Counted from the first letter of the stretch, positions 41,317 through 49,403 are shown. The stretch: DNA of 64,000 bases from Dehalococcoidia bacterium (GCA_020850615.1 JADZEI010000011.1:62001-126000), one strand, 5' to 3'. The notes: generated by a model not told the origin, from the letters alone. Program-made: numbers and translations.

Positions 41317-41376
41317 CTAGGGGCGCGGGGTACAGGCGCAGCGGGACGGCGGGCGGCCGGGGAGTCGCAGGTCCAC
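41317..41376 (-). CDS. Putative leaderless cysteine leader peptide upstream of cysS
   Basis: A 19-codon ORF starting with GTG and ending TAG encodes VDLRLPGRPPSRCACTPRP. Two of 19 residues are Cys, in the tight order Cys-Ala-Cys near the end. The GTG lies exactly six bases after TAGACT, the leaderless geometry seen for many genes here. The stop codon sits in the loop of a GCGCC/GGCGC hairpin (41306-41321). Short ORFs with clustered Cys codons act as cysteine attenuators in actinobacteria. The same role here is inference. Confidence 0.4.
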   Translation of the reverse strand: MDLRLPGRPPSRCACTPRP

Positions 41377-41382
41377 GGCGAC

Positions 41383-41388
41383 AGTCTA
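41383..41388 (-). promoter_or_regulatory. -10 element of the cysS transcript
   Basis: TAGACT on the minus strand, six bases before the GTG of the short leader ORF and about 132 bases before the cysS ATG. Confidence 0.45.
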
Positions 41389-41422
41389 CCGCGACCGGGC
41401 GCTTGCGCCGAACGCGGCGCGT

Positions 41423-41428
41423 TATGAT
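41423..41428 (+). promoter_or_regulatory. -10 element of DUF433 unit 1 (leaderless)
   Basis: TATGAT six bases before ATG 41435. A GCGCC/GGCGC inverted repeat at about 41406-41421 just upstream could be an operator. Confidence 0.55.
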
Positions 41429-41434
41429 GGATGG

Positions 41435-41734
41435 ATGACGACGGCAGCACCTGTGGACATTGGCTCGCTCATCACGCGAACGCCGGGCGTGTACGGAGGG
41501 CGGCCGTGCCTCGTGGGCACGCGCTTCCCGGTGTTGCGCGTGGCCGCCGAGTATGCCGGTGGGACCACTGCCGAGGAGCTCGCCCGGGATTACGAACTCG
41601 ACCTGGCGGCGGTGTACGCCGGCATCGCGTTCTACCTCGCGAACCGGGCGGCGATCGATGCCGAGATGGAGGAGGAGGAGCGGCTCTACCAGGAGGGTGC
41701 GCGGCAGCAGCGGGAAGCGATGGGGCTCACGTAG
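41435..41734 (+). CDS. DUF433 family antitoxin (unit 1)
   Basis: A 99-residue protein of the DUF433 (VapB-like) family: ITRTPGVYGGRPCLVGTRFPV near the N-terminus is the family hallmark, and GTTAEELARDY followed by LAAVYAGIAFYLANRA is the helix-turn-helix-like half. Such proteins are normally partnered by DUF5615 PIN-like toxins. The partner gene directly downstream is interrupted by a stop codon, leaving this antitoxin without an obvious intact partner of its own. Confidence 0.85.
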   Translation: MTTAAPVDIGSLITRTPGVYGGRPCLVGTRFPVLRVAAEYAGGTTAEELARDYELDLAAVYAGIAFYLANRAAIDAEMEEEERLYQEGARQQREAMGLT

Positions 41735-41737
41735 CCG

Positions 41738-42100
41738 GTGGCGGCGGGTCTCTAGCTCGACAACGACTCGGCTGACACAGGGCTGGTTGCAGGCCTGCGG
41801 GCAGACGGCGTTCTGGTGGTGACGACGCACGAGGCGGGCAACCGGCGCCTCCCGGATCCCGAGCAGCTGGAGTTCGCGGTCCGCAACTCACTGGTCATGT
41901 ACACCGCTAACACCCGTGACTTCGCGGCGCTACACCGGGTATGGGCAACGGCGGAGAGAGACCACTTCGGCATCATCGTGCGCACGAACCAGAGGCTGCC
42001 GGTCGCGAGCCAGTTGCGTGCGCTCCGGCGGCTCCTCACCACGATGCGGCTCGACGATCTGGACAACCAACTGCTCTTTCTCGAGAACTGGCTCGCATAG
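41738..42100 (+). pseudogene. DUF5615 PIN-like toxin, broken by a nonsense codon
   Basis: From GTG 41738 the frame is open to 42100 except for a TAG at 41753-41755. At the aligned position the intact copy in unit 2 has TAC (Tyr), so one base change explains the stop. Downstream residues align well: L-DNDS, EAGNRRLPDPEQLEFAV, YTANTRDFAALHRVW and LDNQLLFLENWL. A start at GTG 41816 would lose the first strand with the conserved acidic residue. It is most likely an inactivated toxin; readthrough or a sequencing error is possible. Confidence 0.75.
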
Positions 42101-42130
42101 CTCGTGGCGCTTGCGCCGAACGCCGCGCGT

Positions 42131-42136
42131 TATGAT
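42131..42136 (+). promoter_or_regulatory. -10 element of DUF433 unit 2 (leaderless)
   Basis: TATGAT six bases before ATG 42143, copied with the module. Confidence 0.55.
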
Positions 42137-42142
42137 GGATGG

Positions 42143-42451
42143 ATGACGGCGGCAGCGCCTGTGGACATTGGAACGCTCATCACGCGGACGCCGGGCGTGT
42201 ACGGCGGGCGGCCGTGCCTGGTGGGCACGCGCTTCCCGGTGCTGCAGGTGGCGGCGTGTTACCGCGATGGCATGTCGCCTGAGCAGATTGCCAGCGAGTA
42301 TGGCCCCCTGGACCTCGCCGCCGTGTATGCGGGCGTGGCGTACTACCTCGCGAACCAGGCCGCGATCGACGCGGAGCTGGAGGAGCGCGAGGCGCTCAGT
42401 GAGCGGCTGGCGGCCGAAGGGCCGGCGCGCGGGCTCGAACGAGCCGTCTGA
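42143..42451 (+). CDS. DUF433 family antitoxin (unit 2)
   Basis: A 102-residue DUF433 protein, about 60% identical by eye to the unit 1 protein over the first half (ITRTPGVYGGRPCLVGTRFPV is unchanged). The second half is more diverged and ends in a charged tail. It lies three bases upstream of an intact DUF5615 toxin gene and should neutralise it and repress the shared promoter. Confidence 0.87.
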   Translation: MTAAAPVDIGTLITRTPGVYGGRPCLVGTRFPVLQVAACYRDGMSPEQIASEYGPLDLAAVYAGVAYYLANQAAIDAELEEREALSERLAAEGPARGLERAV

Positions 42452-42454
42452 CCC

Positions 42455-42820
42455 GTGCCGCTCCGGCTCTACACCGACAACGACTCGGGCCGGAAGGCCC
42501 TGTGCGACGCGCTCGCGCTGCGGGGAATCGAGGTCCTTCGGACGGAGGACGCAGGCAACCGGCTGCTCGCTGACGACGATCAGCTGCAGTTCGCGACCGC
42601 ACGCGGGCTCGTGATCTACTCAGCGAACTACGGGGACTTCGCCCGCATCCACAAGCGATGGATGGAGGCCGGCAGGACGCATGCCGGCATTGTCGTGCGG
42701 GTGCAACAGCAAGTTGACATCGGCACCGAGCTGCGAGCCCTCATGGCTGTAGCAGACGGCTTCGCAGCAGGCGAACTCGCCAACCAACTCGTCTATCTGG
42801 ACCAGTGGTTCAGGCGCTGA
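42455..42820 (+). CDS. DUF5615 PIN-like toxin (unit 2, intact)
   Basis: A 121-residue PIN-fold protein. It begins LRLYTDNDSGRKALCDAL, with the conserved acidic residues of the first strand, followed by GIEVLRTEDAGNRLLADDDQ and GLVIYSANYGDFARIHKRW, which supplies the later acidic cluster. PIN-fold toxins are usually Mg-dependent RNases. The start is GTG, three bases after the antitoxin stop. Confidence 0.83.
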   Translation: MPLRLYTDNDSGRKALCDALALRGIEVLRTEDAGNRLLADDDQLQFATARGLVIYSANYGDFARIHKRWMEAGRTHAGIVVRVQQQVDIGTELRALMAVADGFAAGELANQLVYLDQWFRR

Positions 42821-42827
42821 GCCTGGT

Positions 42828-43664
42828 TTAGTCGAAGCCTTCGTCTTCGGTGTCGATGTCGACGCCGAGGGAGCCGCTGTCCATGTCGTCGCCCGTGTCC
42901 TGCCAGGTGTCTTCTTCGTCGGGCTCGTCGTAGTCCTCGTCCTCGCCGTATTCCGCGTCGTCCTTGATCAGGCCGCGGCGGGTGTAGGCGCGGAAGTCGG
43001 TGGAGCGGGCCTGCGGGAAGCTCACGCGGCCGATCTGCGAGGGGTGCTGGAAGGTCTCGCGGATCATGACCTTGATGTCGCCGCTGGCGGTCACGATCGC
43101 GGCCGCGTACTGGTTGCCCGCGGTCATCATCTTCGCCAGGCGGAGGCCGACGCGCGGTTCGACCATGCCGATGTACTCGCCGCCGGTCGTCGTGATATTC
43201 ACGGCGTTGCCCTGGACCTCGAGCTCGACGACGTCGCCAGCGTCGAGGAGGGCGCCGCGCTCGGCATCGACGGCCTGGAGGCGCGCGACGGTGGCCTTGC
43301 CCGTCTCTTCGACGAAGAGGCGGGTGTCGAGCTGGCTCGGCGCGGCGCCCACGAGGGCGGTGTCCTTCATCGTCGCGAGGCGGTCCAGGTTGCGGCGCGC
43401 GATGGTGTTCGTGCCATCGATTTCGAGGGCGCGGCCATAGGTCTTGCGCGCTTCGGTGACCTGGCCGACTTCGGAGAGGGCTTTGCCGAGGCGGTTCAGC
43501 GCCTCAGCCTCTTCGCCGAACACGCGGATGAACTCGCGGTTCGCGGTCACGGCTTCGTCCCAGCGGCTGCTCACCGCATGCTTCACGGCCTGGTCGGCCA
43601 GCTGCTTCCGCAGCCGGGCCCGTTCCTCGACCGACAATCCATCCAGGGTTGGTTCGTTCGTCAC
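42828..43664 (-). CDS. TPR protein with acidic tail
   Basis: A 278-residue soluble protein. Residues 10-100 contain two or three tetratricopeptide-like helical hairpins (SSRWDEAVTANREFIRVFGE, EALNRLGKALSEVGQVTEAR, TYGRALEIDGTN). Residues 105-225 are beta-rich with LQVQGNAVNITTTGG-like strands and ATASGDIKVMIRE. The last 40 residues are Asp/Glu-rich and disordered. Chloroflexota have similar TPR proteins near information-processing genes, but the role is unknown. The GTG start has no clear RBS. Confidence 0.65.
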   Translation of the reverse strand: MTNEPTLDGLSVEERARLRKQLADQAVKHAVSSRWDEAVTANREFIRVFGEEAEALNRLGKALSEVGQVTEARKTYGRALEIDGTNTIARRNLDRLATMKDTALVGAAPSQLDTRLFVEETGKATVARLQAVDAERGALLDAGDVVELEVQGNAVNITTTGGEYIGMVEPRVGLRLAKMMTAGNQYAAAIVTASGDIKVMIRETFQHPSQIGRVSFPQARSTDFRAYTRRGLIKDDAEYGEDEDYDEPDEEDTWQDTGDDMDSGSLGVDIDTEDEGFD

Positions 43665-43770
43665 TGCCCGTACCCGCTCCCGATCGGGAGCACACGAATG
43701 TACTGCCTGCCACTATCGCGGCAGCGCCATCGGTCACTGTGCGTCCGCGCCACGTGAGACGCAAGGGCCC

Positions 43771-43776
43771 TACCAT
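43771..43776 (+). promoter_or_regulatory. -10 element of the Cys-cluster gene (leaderless)
   Basis: TACCAT six bases before GTG 43783; it selects this GTG from a long open frame. Confidence 0.5.
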
Positions 43777-43782
43777 GAGGAT

Positions 43783-44421
43783 GTGCAACAGAATTCGCCT
43801 ATTTTCGACCGGATGACCGCGGCGTTCGCGCGGATCGCGCACCGGTTCACCGCCTACGAGCTCGTCCTGCCTGGCACGCCGGCGTTCATCTGCCTGGCCG
43901 ACACCTGCCCCACGCACTGCTGCAAGATCTACAGCGTAAGCCTCGGCGAGCGGGAAGCGGTGCGCATGGAGCGCGCCAGCGGGCTCGCCCGCTTCCAGTT
44001 CCTCGAGTGCGAGGATGGCGAGCCGATCGCGCTGCCGCTGGCGCAGCCGTACCTGCTCTCGCGGTCCGAAGGCCAGTGCAGCCTGCTCGGCGCGAACCTG
44101 TACTGCGGGCAGTACGAAGGGCGCCCGGATGCGTGCCGGCTCTACCCGCACTTCGTCATCTTCCTCGACGAGGCCACGGACCGGCCCGTGCACAGCTACG
44201 TCGAGGGGATGGAGGCGTCGCTGGAGCGGGCGCTCGCCGGCGAGGACCCGGCGCCGTTCGTGCCGCTGCTGCTGCGCCACCTCGAGTGCCCGGGATTCAC
44301 CGGGCCGGCGGTCGGGTTGGAGGCGTGGCAGGAGCTCCTCCGGGAGACGTGGCAACTGCAGTACGGCAACGAGTTCGCGCCCGCGGAGGGCGGCGCGACG
44401 GGCCGCGCCAGTAGTCCGTAA
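43783..44421 (+). CDS. YkgJ family cysteine-cluster protein
   Basis: A 212-residue protein with the YkgJ/UPF0153 metal-chelating pattern: CLADTCPTHCCKIY near residue 38, then CSLLGANLYCGQYEGRPDAC followed by RLYPHF near residue 115. Its probable metal is zinc or iron. The function is not established; relatives are suggested to bind Fe-S or Zn. The start is GTG 43783. Confidence 0.8.
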   Translation: MQQNSPIFDRMTAAFARIAHRFTAYELVLPGTPAFICLADTCPTHCCKIYSVSLGEREAVRMERASGLARFQFLECEDGEPIALPLAQPYLLSRSEGQCSLLGANLYCGQYEGRPDACRLYPHFVIFLDEATDRPVHSYVEGMEASLERALAGEDPAPFVPLLLRHLECPGFTGPAVGLEAWQELLRETWQLQYGNEFAPAEGGATGRASSP

Positions 44422-44514
44422 ACCGCGGCCGTGGCCGGCTTCACCTTCGCCGCGGGCGGCCGGCCCCCGTTGGCGGGTGCGCTGATATGGTAGGAAGGCG
44501 AGGCCCCCGACTTC

Positions 44515-45456
44515 GTGACGTCCCGCCAGCTCGCCGCACTCCTCCTGACCGCCTGCATCTGGGGCGGCTCGTTCCTCTACATCCGCGTCCTCGTCGATGC
44601 GGGGGTCGAGCCGATCGGCGTCGCGGCCATCCGGACGACAATCGGCGGGCTTTCGTTGCTGCCGTTCGCGTGGATGGCGCGCGACCGCTTCCCGCGGCAG
44701 CCGCGCACGCTGGCGGTGCTGGGCGTGCTTTCGCTGACGAACTTCGCCGTGCCGTGGACGCTGGTCGCGGTCTCCGAGGAGCACATCAACAGCAGCGTGG
44801 CGAGCATCGTGAACTCGGCGATGCCGTTCTGGACCGCGATCTTCGCGGTGATACTCACGCGGGCGGACAAGCTGGCCGGCGCACAGGTGGCCGGGTTGAC
44901 GCTCGGCTTCCTCGGCGTGGCGGCGTTGCTGGGTAGCGACATCACCGACGTGGGCGGCTCTTCCATGACCGGCATCGTCTTGATGCTGGCGGCGACGGCG
45001 TTCGCGGGCGTCTCGTCGGTGGCGATCCGGCGGTGGATGTCGCAGGTGCACCCGCTGCCGCTGGCGTTCGGACAGATCGCCGGCGCGTCGGCGCTGTTGT
45101 TGCCGGCTGCGCTGCTTTCGGGCGCCTACACCGGCGCGGAGGCAGGGGCAGCCGAGGTGGGGTCCGCGCTCGCGCTGGGCGGGCTCGGCTCGGGCTTCGC
45201 GATCGTGATCTTCATGTGGCTGATCAGCAGCGCGGGGCCGGTGCGGGCAGCTGTCGTGACGTACATCATCCCTCCGATCGGCGTGTTCCTGGGCTGGGCG
45301 GTGCTCGACGAGCCGATCGGCTGGAACCTGGTCGCGGGGCTTGCGCTGATCGCGGCCGGGGTGGCGCTGGTGCAGGGCGTGCCGGGGCTGCGCCCGTGGA
45401 TCCGGCTGAGCCCGCCGCCGACGGTCGAGCCCGCCGACTCGCCGGCCGGGGACTGA
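44515..45456 (+). CDS. EamA/DMT family transporter
   Basis: A 313-residue ten-helix exporter with two EamA halves (about 5-135 and 150-285). Visible are ACIWGGSFLYIRVLVDAG, NFAVPWTLVAVSEEHINSSVAS, and in the second half YIIPPIGVFLGWAVLDEPIGW, the usual end of the repeat. Such proteins export amino acids or metabolites. The start is GTG 44515, with GGAAGGCGAGG upstream but at long spacing. cysE follows after 109 bases with its own promoter. Confidence 0.87.
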   Translation: MTSRQLAALLLTACIWGGSFLYIRVLVDAGVEPIGVAAIRTTIGGLSLLPFAWMARDRFPRQPRTLAVLGVLSLTNFAVPWTLVAVSEEHINSSVASIVNSAMPFWTAIFAVILTRADKLAGAQVAGLTLGFLGVAALLGSDITDVGGSSMTGIVLMLAATAFAGVSSVAIRRWMSQVHPLPLAFGQIAGASALLLPAALLSGAYTGAEAGAAEVGSALALGGLGSGFAIVIFMWLISSAGPVRAAVVTYIIPPIGVFLGWAVLDEPIGWNLVAGLALIAAGVALVQGVPGLRPWIRLSPPPTVEPADSPAGD

Positions 45457-45551
45457 CGCGGCGATCGCGGCGTGGGCTTGGAGGTTCGCGGCCCGCCATG
45501 AGTACCACCTCCCGGCGACCTTCGGCTAACCCGCGAGCAGTGCAACCCTGC

Positions 45552-45557
45552 TACGCT
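45552..45557 (+). promoter_or_regulatory. -10 element of cysE (leaderless)
   Basis: TACGCT seven bases before ATG 45565; it argues against the GTG at 45559. Confidence 0.5.
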
Positions 45558-45564
45558 GGTGGGC

Positions 45565-46251
45565 ATGCTTCGCGCGCTGCACGAAATCCGCGACGACATC
45601 CGGGCGACGCTCGAGCGTGACCCAGCGGCCCGCAGCGCCGCCGAGGTGGTGTTGTTCTACCCCGGGTTCCACGCGCGGCTGGCGCACCGCCTGGCGAACG
45701 CGCTGCACCGGCGGGGCCTGCCGCTCATCCCGCGGGGCATCATGCACACGGCGCGGTTCTTCACGGGCATCGAGATCCACCCGGGCGCGACCATCGGGCC
45801 GCGGTTCATCATCGACCACGGCATGGGCGTCGTCATCGGCGAGACGACCGAGATCGGCGCGGACGTGATGCTGTACCAGGGCGTGACCCTCGGCGGGACG
45901 AGCACGCGGCGGGTGAAACGCCACCCGACGCTGCGGGACGGCGTGGTCGTCGGTGCGGGCGCGAAAGTCATCGGCGCGATCGAGATCGGCGAGAACTCGC
46001 GCGTGGGCGCGGGGTCGGTGGTGGTGACGAACGTGCCGGCGAACGCGACGGTGGTCGGCGTGCCGGGCCACATCGTCGCCTTCCACGATGAGTCGAACGG
46101 CGCGATCCAGCGGCTGCCGGACCCGGAGTGGGAGCGGATGAACGAGCTCGACCGGAAGGTGCAGGAGCTGCACGACCTGGTCCACCACCTGGAGCAGCAC
46201 GCGACGGCCGAGCACAACGGCCACCACGCGCACGAAGAGACGCGGCGGTAG
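45565..46251 (+). CDS. cysE: Serine O-acetyltransferase
   Basis: A 228-residue left-handed beta-helix enzyme that acetylates serine for cysteine synthesis. An N-terminal helical part is followed by hexapeptide repeats from about residue 70: [20 protein letters not shown], then [20 protein letters not shown] and [15 protein letters not shown], all diagnostic. The C-terminus has a coiled and His-rich tail ([15 protein letters not shown]), unlike the short inhibitor-binding tail of enterobacterial CysE. No cysK is nearby. The lipoprotein gene begins two bases after the stop. Confidence 0.95.
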   Translation: MLRALHEIRDDIRATLERDPAARSAAEVVLFYPGFHARLAHRLANALHRRGLPLIPRGIMHTARFFTGIEIHPGATIGPRFIIDHGMGVVIGETTEIGADVMLYQGVTLGGTSTRRVKRHPTLRDGVVVGAGAKVIGAIEIGENSRVGAGSVVVTNVPANATVVGVPGHIVAFHDESNGAIQRLPDPEWERMNELDRKVQELHDLVHHLEQHATAEHNGHHAHEETRR

Positions 46252-46253
46252 CG

Positions 46254-46622
46254 GTGCAAACGACACGCGCCGCCGGGGTGCTCTTCGTCCTTGCGGTCGT
46301 GGCAGCGGCGAGCGCGGGGTGTAGCGGCGGCGGAGTGGCCGCCGGGGTGCGGAACGATAGCCACCGCGAGCTGCTTGTCGCATCCATCGAAGAACCATCC
46401 GAACGGCACCAGATTGAGTACGGCGAAGAGCGCCGCCTTGCGCGGCTCGACGACAACGAGAGCGCCGTTTTCGTCGTGTGGCTCGCCGATGGGACGTTGC
46501 TGGGCTGCATCGGCGTCCACAGCTATGGCGAGCCGGGCGGGATCGCCGAGATCGTGGAGTCGACCTACGCGGAGCCCTGCACGGCGGCCCAGGTGGAACA
46601 GATCACGCGCGGAACCGGCTGA
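46254..46622 (+). CDS. Small lipoprotein
   Basis: A 122-residue predicted lipoprotein. A short hydrophobic signal (AAGVLFVLAVVAAASAGC) ends in a lipobox with Cys at about residue 22, to be acylated by Lgt (encoded at 57320). The rest is an alternating beta-rich domain with two more Cys. No family is recognised. It starts with GTG two bases after the cysE stop, so it is probably co-transcribed. It is convergent with the DUF3500 gene (one base apart). Confidence 0.65.
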   Translation: MQTTRAAGVLFVLAVVAAASAGCSGGGVAAGVRNDSHRELLVASIEEPSERHQIEYGEERRLARLDDNESAVFVVWLADGTLLGCIGVHSYGEPGGIAEIVESTYAEPCTAAQVEQITRGTG

Positions 46623-46623
46623 G

Positions 46624-47667
46624 TCAGTGCTCGCGGAGGTGGTGGAGGGCGAGGGCGGCGCGGCCGAAGTCGTTCGCGGGGTGACGGACGACGGTGTGAA
46701 CGTGGTTCGCGCCGTCCTGGGTGTTGTCGTACTCGACGACGAGGGAGGGGCCGTGGAGGCGGTAGTAGTGCGGCGCGCCCACCTCGCCCGGCCCCGCCCA
46801 GGCGAAGTGCAGCTCGCGTGAGTCGCTGAACCCGTCCCAGGTGGCGCCGGCGGGGAAGCGGTCGGCGTAGTGGACGACGAGCCGGGCGAGCAGCTCGCGC
46901 TGGCCCGCGGACAGGCCCTCCGCGGCGACGCCGAGCGGGTGCGCGGGGTCGAAGCGCAGGGCGGCGAAGGGCTCGACGGGCACCCCGCGGCCGGTCATCT
47001 GGGTGCGGACGAGCAAGTTGGCCGCTGCGTCGGATTCGGCGACGAACGGCAGGTTCGCGAGCACGATGTCGCCCGGCGCTTCCGGGTGGACGACCGCCTT
47101 CGCGCGGAGCTCGGGTGAGAGCGCGTCGAGGAGCTCGCGGGCGAGGTCCTCGGCGTCGCCGAGCGGGCGGTAGATGTCGAAGCCGTTGTGGCTGATGCGC
47201 GCGGGGTTCGAGCCGAGGAACTGCGGGCTGACCGCGAGCAGCCCGTCGCGGGCGAACGTGTAGTTCAGCGAGATGTGGTGCCCTTCGAAGCGCCAGCCGC
47301 GCACGGGCTCGAAGAGCTGCGTGTCGTCGACGAAGAGGGCGAGGTAGAACAGCGCGGGGTCGCGGAAGTGCGTGACGCGGCCGCGCTCGATGCCGTCGAG
47401 CACGTCGTCGATGGCCATGACCTGGCGGGCGCGGGCGTAGGCCTGCGCGCTCAGCCCGGATTCGACCACGCGTTGGACCAGCTTCTGCTGGCGGTGGTCC
47501 AGGTCGGCGAGGGCGACGCCGCGCGTCCGGCGGGGGAAGTAGGCCCAGTTCGTGCGCTCGGCGTGGTCTTCGAAGGGCAGGCAGGCGCGCTCGCGCTGCT
47601 CCCGGCTGAGGCCGTCGAGGAGGTCGTGGATGGCCGCGCGCATGGCGGCAGCTGCGGACTGGCTCAT
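46624..47667 (-). CDS. DUF3500 domain protein
   Basis: A 347-residue protein of the DUF3500 family. Recognisable segments are LDGLSREQRERACLPFEDHAERTNW-type opening (split here at the family motif), YFPRRTRGVALADL, GRVTHFRDPALFYLALF, RFEGHHISLNYTF, and the ending HYYRLHGPSLVVEYDN. The family is widespread in environmental bacteria and has no established function. GGGGGTGT upstream of the ATG may serve as RBS. Confidence 0.82.
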   Translation of the reverse strand: MSQSAAAAMRAAIHDLLDGLSREQRERACLPFEDHAERTNWAYFPRRTRGVALADLDHRQQKLVQRVVESGLSAQAYARARQVMAIDDVLDGIERGRVTHFRDPALFYLALFVDDTQLFEPVRGWRFEGHHISLNYTFARDGLLAVSPQFLGSNPARISHNGFDIYRPLGDAEDLARELLDALSPELRAKAVVHPEAPGDIVLANLPFVAESDAAANLLVRTQMTGRGVPVEPFAALRFDPAHPLGVAAEGLSAGQRELLARLVVHYADRFPAGATWDGFSDSRELHFAWAGPGEVGAPHYYRLHGPSLVVEYDNTQDGANHVHTVVRHPANDFGRAALALHHLREH

Positions 47668-47695
47668 CGGACACCCCCGGCGCGATCGCCGGATG

Positions 47696-48079
47696 CTACC
47701 ACGCCGGCCGCCGCTCCTCCGGGACGTCGAGCGCGCGGTAGTGTTCCACGCGCGTGGCCCGCTGCCCCGCGCCGAGGTCGACGGTGACGGCGTCGATCCG
47801 GGCGCGCTCGGGGTCGAGGCCCTCGCGTTCGCAGTACTGCATGGCGCAGTACCACATGCGCCGCAGCTTCACCGGCGAAAGCGACTCCGCGGCGACACCA
47901 GCTTCGGCGCGCCGGGTCCGCACTTCGACGAACACCAGGTCGGTGCCGTCTTCGGCGACGATGTCGATTTCGCCCGAGGCGACGCGGACGTTGCGGGCGA
48001 TGACCCGCATTCCGGCGGCTTCGAGGCGGTGCGCGGCCACCCGCTCGCCGAAGTCGCCGAGGTCGCGCTTCGCGGTCAC
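47696..48079 (-). CDS. yraN: YraN/UPF0102 family nuclease-fold protein
   Basis: A 127-residue protein. GDFGERVAAHRLEAAGMRVI, then NVRVASGEIDIVAEDG, then LVFVEVRTRR form the Vsr/Holliday-resolvase-like fold with the E..D..ExR active-site pattern of UPF0102. The role is unproven. The GTG start overlaps the rnhB stop (GTGA); rnhB-yraN is a common gene pair. Confidence 0.9.
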   Translation of the reverse strand: MTAKRDLGDFGERVAAHRLEAAGMRVIARNVRVASGEIDIVAEDGTDLVFVEVRTRRAEAGVAAESLSPVKLRRMWYCAMQYCEREGLDPERARIDAVTVDLGAGQRATRVEHYRALDVPEERRPAW

Positions 48080-48711
48080 AGGTCCAGGGCGAACGAGCGC
48101 TGGGCGACGGGCGCGAAGCTCCGGCGGTGGATTTCGCACGGCCCGCGCCTGGCGAGCAGGCGCTTGTGCTCGGGCGTGGGATAGCCCTTGTTGTGGCAGA
48201 AGCCGTAGCCGGGGAAGCGGTCGCAGAGCTCGTCCATGAGCGCGTCGCGCGCCACTTTCGCGACGATGGAGGCTGCCGCGACCGCGACCGAGAGCGCGTC
48301 GCCGTCGATGACCGCGCGCAGGTTCGGCAGGGGCAGCTTGAGGGCGTCGCTGATGATGGCGTCGGGTTCGACGGCGAGCTGGTCGAAGGAGCGGACCATG
48401 GCGAGCTTGCGCGCCTTGTAGATGTTGACCTGGTCGATCTCGGTGTGGCTCGCCCAGCCGATGGCGAAGGGCACGTCGCGCTTGATCTGAACGGCGAGCT
48501 CGAGGCGCGCGGATTCGGGGAGCACCTTCGAATCGCGGACGGCGCGGTACCAGGGGAAGCGCTTCCCGGCGGGGAGGGCGACGCAGGCGGCCGTCACCGG
48601 GCCCGCCAGCGGCCCGACGCCCACCTCGTCGACGCCGGCGACCCAGTAGGCGCCGGCGTTCCAGGCTTCGCGTTCGAAGCGGAGGCTGGGGATGGGGTCG
48701 GCGGCGGCCAT
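48076..48711 (-). CDS. rnhB: Ribonuclease HII
   Basis: A 211-residue enzyme that removes ribonucleotides embedded in DNA. WVAGVDEVGVGPLAGPV provides the first two acidic residues, but the usual DEAGRG is DEVGVG here, so the conserved Arg is Val. Further acidic residues are in VIDGDAL and ARDALMDEL. IVAKVARDALM and FPGYGFCHNKGYPTPEH are conserved. The ATG is supported by TACCAT six bases upstream. Confidence 0.93.
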   Translation of the reverse strand: MAAADPIPSLRFEREAWNAGAYWVAGVDEVGVGPLAGPVTAACVALPAGKRFPWYRAVRDSKVLPESARLELAVQIKRDVPFAIGWASHTEIDQVNIYKARKLAMVRSFDQLAVEPDAIISDALKLPLPNLRAVIDGDALSVAVAAASIVAKVARDALMDELCDRFPGYGFCHNKGYPTPEHKRLLARRGPCEIHRRSFAPVAQRSFALDL

Positions 48712-48717
48712 TGCGGA

Positions 48718-48723
48718 ATGGTA
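48718..48723 (-). promoter_or_regulatory. -10 element of rnhB-yraN (leaderless)
   Basis: TACCAT on the minus strand, six bases before ATG 48711. Confidence 0.5.
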
Positions 48724-48766
48724 GGGCGACGGTGGGGTGGTGGCTATTGGCTGTCGGCGGCCGGTG

Positions 48767-49294
48767 TCAGGCTGGGGCGAGTTCGGTGGCTACTTCGTCG
48801 GCCCAGGCTTCGATGGCGGCCCAGTCGCGGAAATCGCCTTCGGGGAGGAGCTTCTTGCCTTCGGGGAGGTGCCGGATGAGCCGTTCGAACACCCCGAGCC
48901 GGTGCGGGTCGAGGACGCCGAAGAAGACGGCCGTGCCGCGCGGGCCGAGGGCGTCGCGCAGGGTGGTGAACTCCTCGGGGGCGCCGGTCTCGCGGAGGTC
49001 CTTGCCATCCTTGTCCGTGAGCTCGGTGCCGAGCGGGCCGCTGGCGAAGAGCCAGACGGGACGCCCGGCGAGCACGGCCGTGTTCGCCGAGACGAAGCGC
49101 GTGGCCTCCTTGAGCCAGTGGCCCATGTAGTTCGCCGCGCCGATGACGAACGCGTCGTAGCCGTCGACCGCGCCGGCGTGGGCGACATCGCGGACATCGG
49201 CGTCGAGGCCGTCGTGGCGGAGGCGCCCGGCGATGCGCTCGGCGATCTCGCGCGTGGCGCCGTGCTTCGTGGCGTAGAGCACCAGGAGTTTCAT
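48767..49294 (-). CDS. Flavodoxin-domain protein (HemG-like)
   Basis: A 175-residue flavodoxin fold. [17 protein letters not shown] is the FMN phosphate loop, followed by [17 protein letters not shown] and [10 protein letters not shown]. It is similar to menaquinone-dependent protoporphyrinogen oxidase HemG and to generic flavodoxin-domain proteins; no heme genes are adjacent. GAGGTGAG lies upstream of the ATG. It diverges from lipA. Confidence 0.85.
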   Translation of the reverse strand: MKLLVLYATKHGATREIAERIAGRLRHDGLDADVRDVAHAGAVDGYDAFVIGAANYMGHWLKEATRFVSANTAVLAGRPVWLFASGPLGTELTDKDGKDLRETGAPEEFTTLRDALGPRGTAVFFGVLDPHRLGVFERLIRHLPEGKKLLPEGDFRDWAAIEAWADEVATELAPA

Positions 49295-49403
49295 GTCTCA
49301 CCTCGTCCTGTCATGGTCATCCCCACGGGCGCGGACGGGGAGGGCCGGGCGCACCAACCGTGCACGGCCAACGGTCGCCACCGCGTGGCCGGGCTGGATG
49401 CGC

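Larger units (their letters stand above)
41399..42820 (+). repeat. Tandem duplication of a two-gene toxin-antitoxin module with its promoter
   Basis: Unit 1 (41399-42100) and unit 2 (42107-42820) each have the same gene order. Their first about 42 bases, from GCGCTTGCGCCGAACGC through TATGATGGATGGATGAC, are nearly identical, and the coding parts have diverged strongly. Confidence 0.8.
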
